Shown piece after piece: positions 1 through 7,629 of a DNA stretch of 64,000 bases. Every line of letters begins with the position of its first letter. Within the stretch, counting starts at the first letter, position 1. Origin of the DNA: JACDER01 sp963842575 (GTDB lineage: Bacteria; Actinomycetota; Thermoleophilia; Gaiellales; Gaiellaceae); contig CAWJGS010000010.1 in NCBI GenBank assembly GCA_963842575.1, positions 620,001 to 684,000 on the forward strand. Direction: 5' to 3'. The position numbers and the translations under genes are program-made. The notes beneath the pieces were generated by a model. The model was not told where the DNA came from, made no database searches, and worked only from the letters and a program-made list of their open reading frames with translations.

Positions 1-548
1 CCTCGGTCCCCATCTTCCCGAGGTAGTGGTCGATCCTGAGGAGCTGGGACTCGTCGACGTACTTGTGCAGCTCTTCCGCCAGAGCGTGTGCGGAGGCCAG
101 GTCGTTCCCGAACGGCTTCTCGACGACGACGCGCGCCGTCTTGGTCAGCCCCGCCTCGGACAGCCCCTTGATGACGGTCGCGAAGAGGAAGGGCGGGATC
201 TCGAGATAGAAGACCGGCGTCGTCTTCCCTTCGATCGCCTTGCCGACCCGCCCGTACATCGCGGCATCCGAGAAGTCCCCCTGGACGTACGAGAGCCGCG
301 CGGCGAGGCGCGCGAAGACCTTCTCGTCCAGCTGCTCGCCGGTGCCCACGATCGACTCGCGCGCGCGCTCGACGAGTTGCTCCACCGTCCAGTCGTCGAA
401 GGCCACGCCGACGATCGGGCAATCCAGCAGGCCGCGCTTCTCGAGCCGGTAGAGCGAGCGAAAGGTCATCACCTTCGCCAGATCGCCCGTGATCCCGAAG
501 ATCACGAGAACGTCGGTTTGTTCGAGCTTCCCGGCCCCCGTCGGCCAC
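1..548 (-). CDS. zwf: Glucose-6-phosphate dehydrogenase, N-terminal part (runs off the window)
   Basis: Oxidises glucose-6-phosphate to 6-phosphogluconolactone with NAD(P)+, the entry of the oxidative pentose phosphate pathway (cytosol). The frame read on the minus strand shows the nucleotide-binding N-terminus VIFGITGDLAKVMTF and, close to the window edge, the active-site motif RIDHYLGK. About 180 of the usual 450-510 residues are present; the C-terminus lies outside. The frame that carries these motifs has no ATG/GTG/TTG upstream. A GTG at 546-548 with GGGAG eight bases before it (557-561) is a good start, but lies one base out of phase because of a run of five C at 535-539; with four C the protein starts cleanly as V-A-D-G-A-G-K. 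A one-base consensus error is likelier than a dead gene. Confidence 0.85.
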   Translation of the reverse strand, partial: MADGGREARTNRRSRDLRDHGRSGEGDDLSLALPAREARPAGLPDRRRGLRRLDGGATRRARARVDRGHRRAAGREGLRAPRRAALVRPGGLLGCRDVRAGRQGDRREDDAGLLSRDPALPLRDRHQGAVRGGADQDGARRRREAVRERPGLRTRSGGRAAQVRRRVPAPQDRPLPREDGDR

Positions 549-695
549 CGTCTGATCTCCCTTCGTGCTCGTGAGGTTGCGCTCGCAAGGTATCGCCCGG
601 CTGGGCCCCTGTAATCACCCGGTTCGGATGAAGCTCCGCAGGTCGGCCTACCGCGACCCGGCCCCCTGGGTCGGCAAGGTCACAACGTTTGCCAT

Positions 696-756
696 CGTGT
701 GCCGGGGGAGGGGCTCGAACCCTCACGCCCCTTTGCGGGGACAGCTGATTTTAAGT
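696..756 (-). repeat. Partial copy of the tRNA-Leu 3' half (putative attachment site)
   Basis: This 61-bp stretch matches 1804-1864 with one mismatch. It contains the tRNA-Leu anticodon loop, variable arm, T arm and 3' acceptor strand, but the 5' half of the tRNA is missing, and identity stops exactly in the anticodon stem-loop. A truncated tRNA 3' end about 1.1 kb downstream of the intact tRNA is the classic signature left by a tyrosine-recombinase integration at a tRNA gene (att site). The function as an att site is inferred. Confidence 0.75.
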
Positions 757-989
757 TGACGCCGAACCTCAGACAGCCCGAGTCGACACGAGACGAAACT
801 GCTCTGTGACGCGAAAACGGGCCGGTTGTGAGCCGGGCCGTCTCGGTGTTTCTCGGTGGGTCTTGTTGCCCCATCTGTTGCCCCACGAAGGCCCGCTTCT
901 GCGAACTACGGATGCCGTTCTGACGGGCCTCGCCGTTCTGAGCGAGAGCAGGCGCACCCTTCCGGGCACGCCTGCTCGATTCCTGGTCG

Positions 990-1621
990 TCAGCCGCCGT
1001 AGAAGCCGACCGCGTTCATGATCGTTCCTGAGTGGCGTATAGGCAAGAGCCAGCAGGCACGCCTTCGTGTTCGCGGGCGGCTTGTATTGCAGCGGGGTCG
1101 GAAAGGTGACCAGGACGGCGTCGCGGCGTCGCCCGCGTCGAGGATGGACCACAGAACCGCGTCGAAGGTCAATGTCGGCCCGCTGCAACCCGTCGCGCTG
1201 TTGGCAACGTGGAAGCCGTACTAGCTCGACCGTCATGTCCTGTCCGGTCGCTGCCTGCGGTCGTGACGGACAGGCTCGTGAGGTTGATCGGCGATGCGCT
1301 CGGCCCGGCGATGGGCCAATGATCCCCTCCTATGCCGATGATGCGCTGGTGTGCGCGCCACGGAGAGGCAGGCGCAGCCGGACGACTCGCGACCGTCCCG
1401 TCCACGCTCAACGGCCCTGCGCCGTCGCCGACGGCCAGCTTCCCGGCGGAATCGACCTCGGCGAAGAAGGCAGAACCCGAGTGGTCGGAGATATTCACGA
1501 CCTGGCCGACGTTTGCGAGCGCGGTGCCGACGAGCGGGCTGAGCAGGCTGGCAAGACCGACCCCGGCCAGCACGAAGAGCGCGGCCATCGCCACGCGCAC
1601 TTTGGTGATGCGAACCTCCAT
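990..1621 (-). pseudogene. Predicted exported protein of unknown function, frame interrupted
   Basis: The N-terminus is clear: ATG at 1619-1621, a basic start (MEVRITKVRV), then a hydrophobic stretch of about 25 residues, i.e. a signal peptide or membrane anchor. The N-terminal frame stays open to 1169, but downstream the protein-like segments lie in other frames: a stretch with TFDAVLWSILDAGDAATPSW, one with FPTPLQYKPPANTKACLLA, and an end in GFYGG followed by TGA at 990. Reading across at least two or three single-base shifts gives a protein of about 210 residues. I recognise no enzymatic domain. It may be genuinely broken within the tRNA island or suffer from sequence errors, which are common in this window. 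Confidence 0.5.
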
Positions 1622-1651
1622 GATCCTTCCTCCCTAGTAGCGGAAGGATCA
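1619..1651 (-). promoter_or_regulatory. Hairpin covering the ribosome-binding site and start of the 990-1621 gene
   Basis: The perfect 10-bp arms TGATCCTTCC (1621-1630) and GGAAGGATCA (1642-1651) are separated by 11 bases. In the minus-strand transcript the second arm is GGAAGGATCA running directly into the ATG, so the Shine-Dalgarno GGAAGGA and the A of the start codon would be paired. This could limit translation until the stem is opened. The structure is seen in the sequence; the regulatory role is inferred. Confidence 0.4.
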
Positions 1652-1803
1652 ATCGTCGCACTGGCGCGTCTGCTGGCTAGATCGGTGTGAGAGTCCGTCA
1701 CCCGGCGGCGAGATTCGCGGCCTCCGACGTTGCCCCATCGCCGATTCTGTCGCGTATGCCGCCAATACGCCGGAGAGCCGAAACGTGGCCGTAGCAGGGA
1801 TTC

Positions 1804-1864
1804 CGTGTGCCGGGGGAGGGGCTCGAACCCTCACGCCCCCTTGCGGGGACAGCTGATTTTAAGT
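1804..1864 (-). repeat. Second copy of the 61-bp tRNA-Leu 3' repeat (within the intact tRNA)
   Basis: Direct repeat of 696-756 with one mismatch, in the variable arm. It covers the 3' part of the intact tRNA-Leu plus four bases beyond it, and marks the other boundary of the 757-1803 segment. Confidence 0.75.
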
Positions 1865-1896
1865 CAGCCGCGTATCGCCAATTTCGCCACCCCGGC
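1808..1896 (-). tRNA. tRNA-Leu (anticodon UAA)
   Basis: Read on the minus strand, the 89-nt molecule has acceptor strands GCCGGGG and CCCCGGC, a discriminator A, an anticodon stem GCTGA/TCAGC with loop CTTAAAA (anticodon TAA, decoding UUA), a long variable arm as expected for leucine, and a T loop TTCGAGC. CCA is not encoded. Its 3' half is repeated at 696-756, so the gene appears to have served as an integration target. Confidence 0.93.
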
Positions 1897-1907
1897 GGCT
1901 GATAAGC

Positions 1908-2715
1908 CTAATAACCGGCGGGCCAGGTGTAGCTCGACGGGATGGTCGCCGGCGGCGTCCCGTACACGATTGCGATCTCGTCGTGCTGCTGGAGGACGAG
2001 TCTCACAGGATCGGCGGTCGGCGGAATCTTCTTCCCGTTGACGTACACCGCGAACGGCTCGGGCGGCGAGCACAGACCACCGACGCAGTTCTTCGCGAGG
2101 TAGTTCCCCCACACGCCGAAGAACTGCCCGAGGGAGAAGGCCTGGGCGCGGTCGGACTCGAGGTGGACGATCCCGCTCGTGTCGTGCGTGTGCAGCTCGG
2201 CGAACTCGGCCCCCTGCCCCTTGCGCTTGATGCCGATGAGGGCGGGGACGGTGACGTGCTTGCCGTCGCGGAAGATGTCCAGGTGCTGGTGGATGTGCAG
2301 CACGTTGCCCTCCTGCGGGAGGATGTGAACCCCGACGTCCTTGATCCGCGCGTCGAGGTCCTTCGTGTTGTTCGGCCAGGGCGGCGCTTTGCGCATGAGG
2401 CCCGGGAGGTTGGCCAAGTCGACGTTCGGACCGTCGAAATGAGCCGTGGTGCTGCCGCTCTTGCCCGAGAACGAACAGTGCCAGCAGCACGACGACGATC
2501 CCGACGATCCCGGCGCCGGCGACGCCGTACAGGATCATCCTGTTGCGCTTGTCGGTGTCCGCCTGGGTGCGCTTCTTGCCGGAGCGCACTTGCGGGGCCT
2601 GCACGGCGCGCGACGGGCCTGGCTGCTGCGCCTGCGCGCCGTTTCCGCCGCTCGAGCGCGGAGCGGCCGGGCGGCGCGGCGGAGCGGGTGTGCGCGGCTT
2701 CTTGCGCTTGGCCAT
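1908..2715 (-). CDS. Membrane-anchored protein of unknown function (one frameshift)
   Basis: The protein starts at ATG 2713-2715 with a basic, proline-rich cytoplasmic segment (MAKRKKPRTPAPPRR), followed by one membrane helix (residues ~60-82). After a single-base shift at about 2463-2466 an outer domain of about 185 residues follows, with GVHILPQEG, HIHQHLDIFRDG and ELHTHDTSGIVH and a C-terminal WPAGY. Removing one C after GGG restores G-K-S-G-S-T-T-A-H-F and joins the halves. The histidine-rich HIHQHLDIF and LHTHD motifs could bind metal; this is a guess. The family resembles uncharacterised actinobacterial membrane proteins. It lies just upstream of tRNA-Leu on the same strand. Confidence 0.7.
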
Positions 2716-2735
2716 GACGGAGCGATGCTAGCGGC

Positions 2736-2764
2736 TTGACCAGCCTCTCTGGTGCTGTTATCTT
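2736..2764 (+). promoter_or_regulatory. Predicted housekeeping-type promoter
   Basis: TTGACC (2736-2741) and TATCTT (2759-2764) are separated by 17 bases. Transcription would begin around 2771, at the first base of a terminator-like hairpin, and could continue to the small gene at 2880. The spacing and match to the sigma-70 consensus are good for a GC-rich genome. Confidence 0.45.
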
Positions 2765-2770
2765 CTGGTT

Positions 2771-2814
2771 GCCAAGTCCGGACGGCCGCAAGGTCGATCG
2801 GACTTGGCGTTTTT
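2771..2814 (+). terminator. Perfect hairpin followed by T5: terminator, attenuator or small-RNA end
   Basis: The arms GCCAAGTCCG (2771-2780) and CGGACTTGGC (2799-2808) pair without mismatch, and T5 follows at 2810-2814. There is no plus-strand gene upstream that would need terminating. The hairpin sits at the start of a transcript from the 2736-2764 promoter and 65 bases before the 2880 gene, so attenuation or a very short RNA are possible. Confidence 0.5.
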
Positions 2815-2879
2815 AACGCTCCTTTCCGGGGACAGCGATATGGCATCACGCTCTCCGCTCGGTGAAAGGGGGTTATCTC

Positions 2880-3026
2880 ATGTTGTGGATTCTCGTACTG
2901 GTGCTGGTGATCGCGGCGATCGCCGGCGGCGTCGGCGTCAGCAACCTGCTCTGGCTGTTGCTGATCGCAGCGCTCGTCGTCGCCGTCATCGCGCTGCTCA
3001 ACCGCGGTTCCGGCCGCACGGTCTAG
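2880..3026 (+). CDS. 48-residue hydrophobic membrane peptide
   Basis: ATG at 2880 is preceded by GAAAGGGGG nine to fifteen bases upstream and encodes 48 residues, nearly all hydrophobic (MLWILVLVLVIAAIAGG, then SNLLWLLLIAALVVAVIALL), ending in NRGSGRTV. It fits one or two membrane helices separated by a Gly/Ser turn, with a basic C-terminal tail. Similar short hydrophobic proteins are common and uncharacterised in actinobacteria. It may be controlled by the hairpin at 2771-2814. Confidence 0.6.
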   Translation: MLWILVLVLVIAAIAGGVGVSNLLWLLLIAALVVAVIALLNRGSGRTV

Positions 3027-3060
3027 CACCGTCCGACCCGACCAGTAGCGTTCTGCGGCC

Positions 3061-4096
3061 ATGCTCACGGCCGCAGCGCTACTGGTCCTCGGACTCATCC
3101 TGGCCGGCCTCGCCGTCTGGCTCGCGCGTGCGCTGACGGCCTTCCGCGCCGACAACTCGCGCCAACTGGAGAGCCGCACTGCCGAGGTCGACCGGCGCCT
3201 GCAGGGGCTGACCGAGGCGGTCGACCGACGGCTCGCCGACCTCGATACGAAGGTCGACCGGCGTATGGAGCACGCGTCCCAGCAGACGAACGCGATCCAC
3301 AAGCAGCTCGGCGACGTCGGCCGCGCGACCGCGCAGCTGGCCGAGCAGGCGAAGGACCTGGGACAGCTCCAGCAGGTGCTGCGCCCGCCGAAGGCGAGAG
3401 GAGGGTTCGGCGAGCTCCTGCTGGGCAACCTGCTGGCCGACCGGTTACCGGCCGACGCCTATTCGCTCCAGCACACCTTCCGCAGCGGCGAGCGCGTCGA
3501 TGCCGTCATCCGCGTGGACAAGCTCGTCCCCGTGGACGCCAAGTTCCCGCTCGACAACTTCGAGCGTCTCGTCGACGCGCAGGACGATGAGTCACGGCAG
3601 ATGCATGAGAAGGCGTTCGCGCGCGACGTGAAGATCCACATCGACGCGATCGAGTCGAAGTACATCCGTCCCGACGAGGGCACCTACGACTTCGCCCTGA
3701 TGTATCTGCCCTCGGAGACGATCTACTACGAGCTGGCCTGCGGGAAGACCGGCGCGCTGCTCGCCTACGCGCACCAGCGCAACGTCGTCCCGGTCTCGCC
3801 CAACACCTTCGTCGCCTATCTGCAGATGATCGTGCTCGGGCTCAAGGGAATGCAGATCGAGCAACACGCGCAGGAGGTCATGGCCTACTGCGCCCAGCTG
3901 CAGAAGGATTTCGGCACATTCCGCGCGGATTTCGACACGATCGGCAAGCATCTGGGACACGCCCGGAGCAAGTACGCCGAAGCGGAGCGGAGACTCGACC
4001 GGTTCGAGTCGAAGCTGGATCCGCGCGGCCGAGTCGCCGGAGCTCGAGGCGGCCGAAGTGGCCGAGAGCTCCCCGCGCGCGCTCGACGCGGCCTAA
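3061..4096 (+). CDS. rmuC: DNA recombination protein RmuC (one frameshift near the 3' end)
   Basis: RmuC-family proteins limit inversion at short inverted repeats and contain a PD-(D/E)XK nuclease-like fold. Visible are an N-terminal membrane helix (residues ~4-22), a coiled coil (~25-105) and the RmuC core with VDAKFPL (158-164) and the segment YKPSETIYYE-like at ~205-225 (here LPSETIYYELA). Read as is, the frame runs on past 4096 into low-complexity arginine-rich sequence. Dropping one C at 4021-4022 gives a normal end, KLDRAAESPELEAAEVAESS..DAA, stopping at TAA 4094-4096. The restored length is about 345 residues, within family range. It is convergent with aconitase and the two stop codons overlap. 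Confidence 0.85.
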
Positions 4097-6043
4097 GCCG
4101 CGCGCGCCCTGCTCGGCGTTCAGATAGCGGATCAGGCCGCCCGCGACGACGATCTCGCGCTCGCGGGGCAGGAAGTCGTGCGTGAGGGTGATCTCCCCCA
4201 CTCCCTCGATCTCGCACGCGATCTCGTCGTTCCCGTCCGCGATCGAGTGCAGCTCGGAGATGCGCCAGGTCTGACCGAGCTCGGCCTTGTCGTAGTCGGC
4301 CTCGTCCTTGAAGAGGAGAGGCGCGATTCCCTGCGCAATCAGGTTGCGGCGATGGATGCGCGCGAAGCTCTTGGCGATCACGGCGCGGACGCCGAGCTGC
4401 GCCGGCGCTAGCGCGGCGTGCTCGCGGCTCGAGCCTTGTCCGTAGTTGTGTCCGGCGACGATGAAGCCGCCGCCCCACTCCTTCGCGCGCTTGGGGAAGT
4501 GCTTGTCCTGGTGCTGGAAAGTGAACTCGGCGATCGCGGGGACGTTCGAGCGGTACGCCATGACGGTCGCGCCGTCGGGTGAAAGATCGCCGGTGGTGAT
4601 GTCGTCGGGCGCGACGATCAGCACGCGGAGGTCGAGCTCGTCCGGCAGCTCCTTCTGCGGCGGCGGCGGGAAGATGTTCGGCAGGTCGCGCGGCACCTGG
4701 ATCCCCTTGGCCTCCTCGAGCGGCGGGCGGAGCCAGCACGTGGTTCTGCACGACCTCGGGCCGCGCCAGCGGCCGCTCCGGCAGCTCGGGCGCGGAGAGC
4801 TCGCGCGGGTCGGAGATCACCCCGGTGAGCAACGACGCGGCGGCGATCGCCGGCGAGCAGAGGTAGACGCTGTCGTCCGCCGTCCCTGTCCGGCCCTTGA
4901 AGTTCCGGTTGAAGGTGCGAAGCGAGTTCGAGTGCGACGGCGGCGCCTGTCCCATACCCACGCACGGCCCGCAGGCCGGCTCGAGCATGCGCACACCCGC
5001 CATGAGCAGGTCGACGTAGGTGCCGGAGCGCGTGATCTGGTCGAGGATCTGGCGCGAGCCGGGCGTCGCGGTTGCCGAGACGAGGTTCTGAGCGATGCGG
5101 TTGCCTCTGAGGACTGCTCCGACCACCGCCAGGTCCTCGTACGAGGAGTTCACGGAGGAGCCGACGCAGACCTGCGCGAGCCGCGTCCCCGCGACCTCCT
5201 CGACCGGCGCGACGCTGCCGGGGCTCGAAGGCTTGGCGACGAGCGGCGTCAGGGCGGCCAGGTCGATGTGCTCCTCCTCGTCGAAGTCGCCGGTGTCGCC
5301 GGCCGGCATCTCGGTGAAGTCTTCCGCGCGCTGCTGCTCCTCCAGCCATGCCTTCGTCTCGGCGTCGGCGGGGAAGATCGCGCCAGTCGCCCCGAGCTCG
5401 GCGATCATGTTCGCGATCGTCCCGCGCTCGGTGTAGGAAAGGCTGGTCGTGCCCGGCCCGGTGAACTCGAAGATCGCGCCGCGGCCGCCGCGCACCCCGC
5501 GCCGCCGGAGCAGCTCGAGGATGACGTCCTTGGCCGTGATCCACGGGCGCGCGAGCTCGTTCTCGAGGAAGACGCCGACGATCTTCGGACAGGGCATCTC
5601 GAACGGTGGCCGGCCATGCACACAGCCGCGTCGAGGCCTCCGGCGCCGATCGCGATCATCGCGCAGGAGCCGGACTGGGTCGTGTGGCTGTCCGCGCCGA
5701 TCAGGAGCTTGCCGGGCGTCGCGAAGCGCTCGCAGTGGACGTAGTGGCAGATGCCGTTACCAGGCCGCGAGAACCAGAGGCCGTAGCGGGCGGCGAGGCT
5801 CTGCAGGAAAACGTGGTCGTCGGGGTTCTTGAAGTCGATCTGGAGGAGGTTGTGGTCGACGTACTGGACGGCGGTCTCGACCTGGACGCGGTCGACACCG
5901 AACTCCTCGAACTGCATGAGGGCCATCGTCCCGGTCGTGTCCTGCGTCAGCGTCTGGTCGACGCGCAGCGCGACCTCGGTGCCCGGGGTCAGCTCGCCGC
6001 GAACGAGGTGGTCGTCGAGGATCTGGCGGGCGAGCGAGGCCAT
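4093..6043 (-). CDS. acnA: Aconitate hydratase, Aquifex-type (three frameshifts)
   Basis: Isomerises citrate to isocitrate through cis-aconitate in the TCA cycle, using a 4Fe-4S cluster. Seen in order: an N-terminal domain with DQTLTQDTTGTMALMQFE and GADSHTTQSGSCAM; a middle part with FEMPCPKIVGV, VGSSVNSSYEDL, ACGPCVGMGQAPP and FNRNFKGRTG; and the C-terminal swivel domain with APDDITTGDLSPDG and GHNYGQGSSREHAALAP. These lie in three frames: shifts at about 5605-5612 (MAG|GPFEMP), 4724-4733 (LAPP|LEEAKGIQVPRDL) and 4100-4105 (just before a TAG at 4093-4095). Restored length is ~650 residues, the family size. The usual cluster ligand in G-S-C-T-N-S-S reads G-S-S-V-N-S-S here, with a Cys three residues earlier. 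A conserved upstream element lies at 6084-6161. Confidence 0.85.
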
Positions 6044-6083
6044 CGTTTAGAGCCTATCGAGCGGGGATGGAACGTCGCTGTTG

Positions 6084-6161
6084 CGGCACTGTTTCGTTTC
6101 CCACAGGTGCGGATTTCCTTACTACGATCGCAGTGGGGAGGAGGCTGGTGGCACCCGGGCC
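6084..6161 (-). promoter_or_regulatory. Conserved upstream element, copy A (candidate cis-regulatory RNA)
   Basis: In minus orientation this 78-nt block ends 40 nt before the aconitase ATG. It matches 30023-30100 (copy B, upstream of the ornithine-cyclodeaminase-family gene) in the same orientation relative to the gene, at roughly 60 of 78 positions. Shared parts are CCTCCTCCCCACTGCGA and GTGGGAAACGAAA; the centre varies. CCCAC and GTGGG (GTGGG at 6133-6137 and CCCAC at 6100-6104 on the plus strand) can pair in both copies. It corresponds to no riboswitch class I recognise. Confidence 0.5.
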
Positions 6162-6171
6162 GCGGACGCGA

Positions 6172-6336
6172 CTAGCGGCCCGTCGAGTCCTTGCCGCGGT
6201 GCGTGACGTTCACTTGGCCGGTCAGAGTCCCGACCCGACGCGTCTCCACGTCCTCGCGCAACTGCGCGGCCTTGGCGCGCTCTTCCGGATCGTTACTGCC
6301 CCGCCACCAGTCCCTGATCTTGCGAAGCATTCCCAT
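6172..6336 (-). CDS. 54-residue hypothetical protein
   Basis: A minus-strand frame from ATG 6334-6336 (MGMLRKIRDWWRGSNDPEER) to TAG 6172-6174. Third codon positions are strongly GC-rich, as in neighbouring genes, and the composition (basic start, charged middle, TGQVNVTHRGKDSTGR end) looks like a real small soluble protein. An alternative start is the ATG two codons later. It shares an intergenic space with the conserved element in front of aconitase and might be co-transcribed with that gene. No family recognised. Confidence 0.5.
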   Translation of the reverse strand: MGMLRKIRDWWRGSNDPEERAKAAQLREDVETRRVGTLTGQVNVTHRGKDSTGR

Positions 6337-6388
6337 GGACCGATGCTAGCCCCCGGGGCGAGCCTGACGCCGCACTAGGCTCTGCGCC

Positions 6389-6949
6389 GTGATCGATGAG
6401 AAGGGGATCATCGGACGGCGCGGAGACGTCGTCCTACGTATCGCCACCGAAGCGGATCTGGACGCCATCGACGATTTGACCGTCGAGGGCTACCGCGCGA
6501 TCCAGGAGAGCTACGTCTCCATGCTCGGGGAACGCTGCTACGAGGCGGTCCGGCAGCAGCCGGAGCTGCGCTGGGACGAGCGGAAGACCCGCCAGAACCG
6601 CGACCTCTTCGCCGAGCATCCGGACCAGCTCTGGGTGTTGGACGAAGATGGAGATGTCTTCGGGTTCGTGAGCTTCTGGATCTTCCCGGCCCAGAGCTAC
6701 GGCCACATCGACAACAACGCCGTGCGCAGCGATCGCGCCGGACATGGCTGGGCGACGTTCATGTACCGCCACGTGCTCGAACACTTTCGGGCGCGCGACC
6801 TACGCTTCGCACATGTCGACACCGGTCTCGACGACGCCCACACCGCCGCACGGCGCGCTTATGAAGCAGTCGGGTTCGACCGCACCGTGCCGGGAGTCGA
6901 CTACTGGCAGGACCTCGAGTCCCTGAACCCAGGATCGACGGCCGGCTAG
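6389..6949 (+). CDS. GNAT-family N-acetyltransferase
   Basis: Probable acetyl-CoA-dependent N-acetyltransferase of unknown substrate, 186 residues from a GTG start. The GNAT fold is visible: an N-terminal strand VVLRIATEADLDAI, a central LWVLDEDGDVFGFVSFW strand pair, an acetyl-CoA loop region replaced by RSDRAGHGWATFMYRHVLEHF, then the C-terminal ARRAYEAVGFDRT typical of the family. The canonical Q/R-x-x-G-x-G/A motif is degenerate here (DRAGHG). The gene ends 11 bases before a 140-nt hairpin and converges on a second GNAT gene. Confidence 0.75.
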   Translation: MIDEKGIIGRRGDVVLRIATEADLDAIDDLTVEGYRAIQESYVSMLGERCYEAVRQQPELRWDERKTRQNRDLFAEHPDQLWVLDEDGDVFGFVSFWIFPAQSYGHIDNNAVRSDRAGHGWATFMYRHVLEHFRARDLRFAHVDTGLDDAHTAARRAYEAVGFDRTVPGVDYWQDLESLNPGSTAG

Positions 6950-6960
6950 AGGGTCGATGG

Positions 6961-7100
6961 GAAATTTGGCCGCCGTCGGGGGCGCTCCAGACCAAGCCGG
7001 TCAGTGCGGGCGGTCGCGGCGCGTAGCAGCGCTACGGGTCGCGGCCGAACGTGCTGATCCGGCGCCGTGTCTGGAGCGTCATCCGGCCCGGCCTAATTTC
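6961..7100. repeat. 140-nt imperfect inverted repeat filling the space between two convergent GNAT genes
   Basis: The two halves pair around a centre near 7029. Outer arms are GAAATTTGGCCG and CGGCCTAATTTC (one mismatch), the middle arms GCGCTCCAGAC (6982-6992) and GTCTGGAGCG (7069-7078), and the inner arms CGTAGC and GCTACG around AGC. This could be a bidirectional terminator or a MITE-like insertion. No ORF within it looks real. Confidence 0.65.
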
Positions 7101-7116
7101 ACATCGGGCCTCTAGC

Positions 7117-7629
7117 TCAGACGCCCGGCGCGTCACCGGCGATTCGCGACCACACTTCGAGATCCTGCCGGTCGCCCTGCTTGAAGTGGACGGAGCGAAG
7201 CGTCCCTTCGTAGACGTATCCGGCCCGCTCGGCGACGCGTTTCGAGGCCTCGTTGTCGGCGGAGATCTGCAGCTGGATACGCGCCGGATCGAGCTGCCGC
7301 ACCGCCCACTCCGTCAGCTCCCGCAGCGCCCACGTCGCGATGCCGCGGCCGCGCGCGGCAGGCGTGAGCGTGTACCCGAGCTCGAGCTCGCGGCCCTCGT
7401 GATCGATAGCGAACGCAAGCGCGAGCCCGAGAAACGTTCCGTCGTCGTCCACGATCGCAAACCCCTCGCGCGTGCCGTCCGCCCGCCCTTCCTCGTACCG
7501 CGCGAGCCACTCGCGCTCGAACCCTTCCGGCACGGGGACGGGCACCATCGTGTACCGCTGGACGTCCGCGTCCTTCAGCATCTCGGCGACGCCGTCGAGA
7601 TGCTGCTCGCCAAGCAGTTCGAGCTTCAG
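7117..7629 (-). CDS. GNAT-family N-acetyltransferase (RimJ/RimL-like)
   Basis: Probable ribosomal-protein-type or small-molecule N-acetyltransferase. The reading frame shows LKLELLGEQHLDGVAEMLKDADVQRY, then LGLALAFAIDHEGRELELGY, the acetyl-CoA signature TPAARGRGIATWALRELTEW and the C-terminal IQLQISADNEASKRVAERAGYVYEG, the RimJ/RimL (Acetyltransf_3) pattern. The start is unclear: no ATG/GTG/TTG precedes the first conserved strand. A CTG at 7627-7629 overlaps the TGA of the upstream gene as CTGA and gives the natural N-terminus, so I take it; the next ATG would remove the first strand and helix. Confidence 0.75.
   Translation of the reverse strand: MKLELLGEQHLDGVAEMLKDADVQRYTMVPVPVPEGFEREWLARYEEGRADGTREGFAIVDDDGTFLGLALAFAIDHEGRELELGYTLTPAARGRGIATWALRELTEWAVRQLDPARIQLQISADNEASKRVAERAGYVYEGTLRSVHFKQGDRQDLEVWSRIAGDAPGV

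Larger units (their letters stand above)
757..1803. mobile_element. 1.05-kb segment between tRNA-Leu repeats; probable remnant of an integrated element
   Basis: The segment lies between two 61-bp direct repeats of the tRNA-Leu 3' half. It holds one recognisable gene (a secreted protein at 990-1621, minus strand) and no intact integrase. Near 850-890 a minus-strand frame contains a VGQQMGQQ tract followed by a polar tail that stops beside the repeat. This is where the integrase C-terminus would be expected, but the similarity is only impressionistic. The rest of 757-989 and 1652-1803 shows no gene I can support. Alternatives are a decayed island, or a segment moved in by a helper integrase. 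Confidence 0.5.

Noticed and set aside
6067..6378. Plus-strand ORF of 103 codons upstream of the first GNAT gene
   Set aside because: It reads through the conserved regulatory-looking element and antisense to a better small gene (6172-6336); the similarity between this ORF and one near 30 kb comes from the repeated DNA element.
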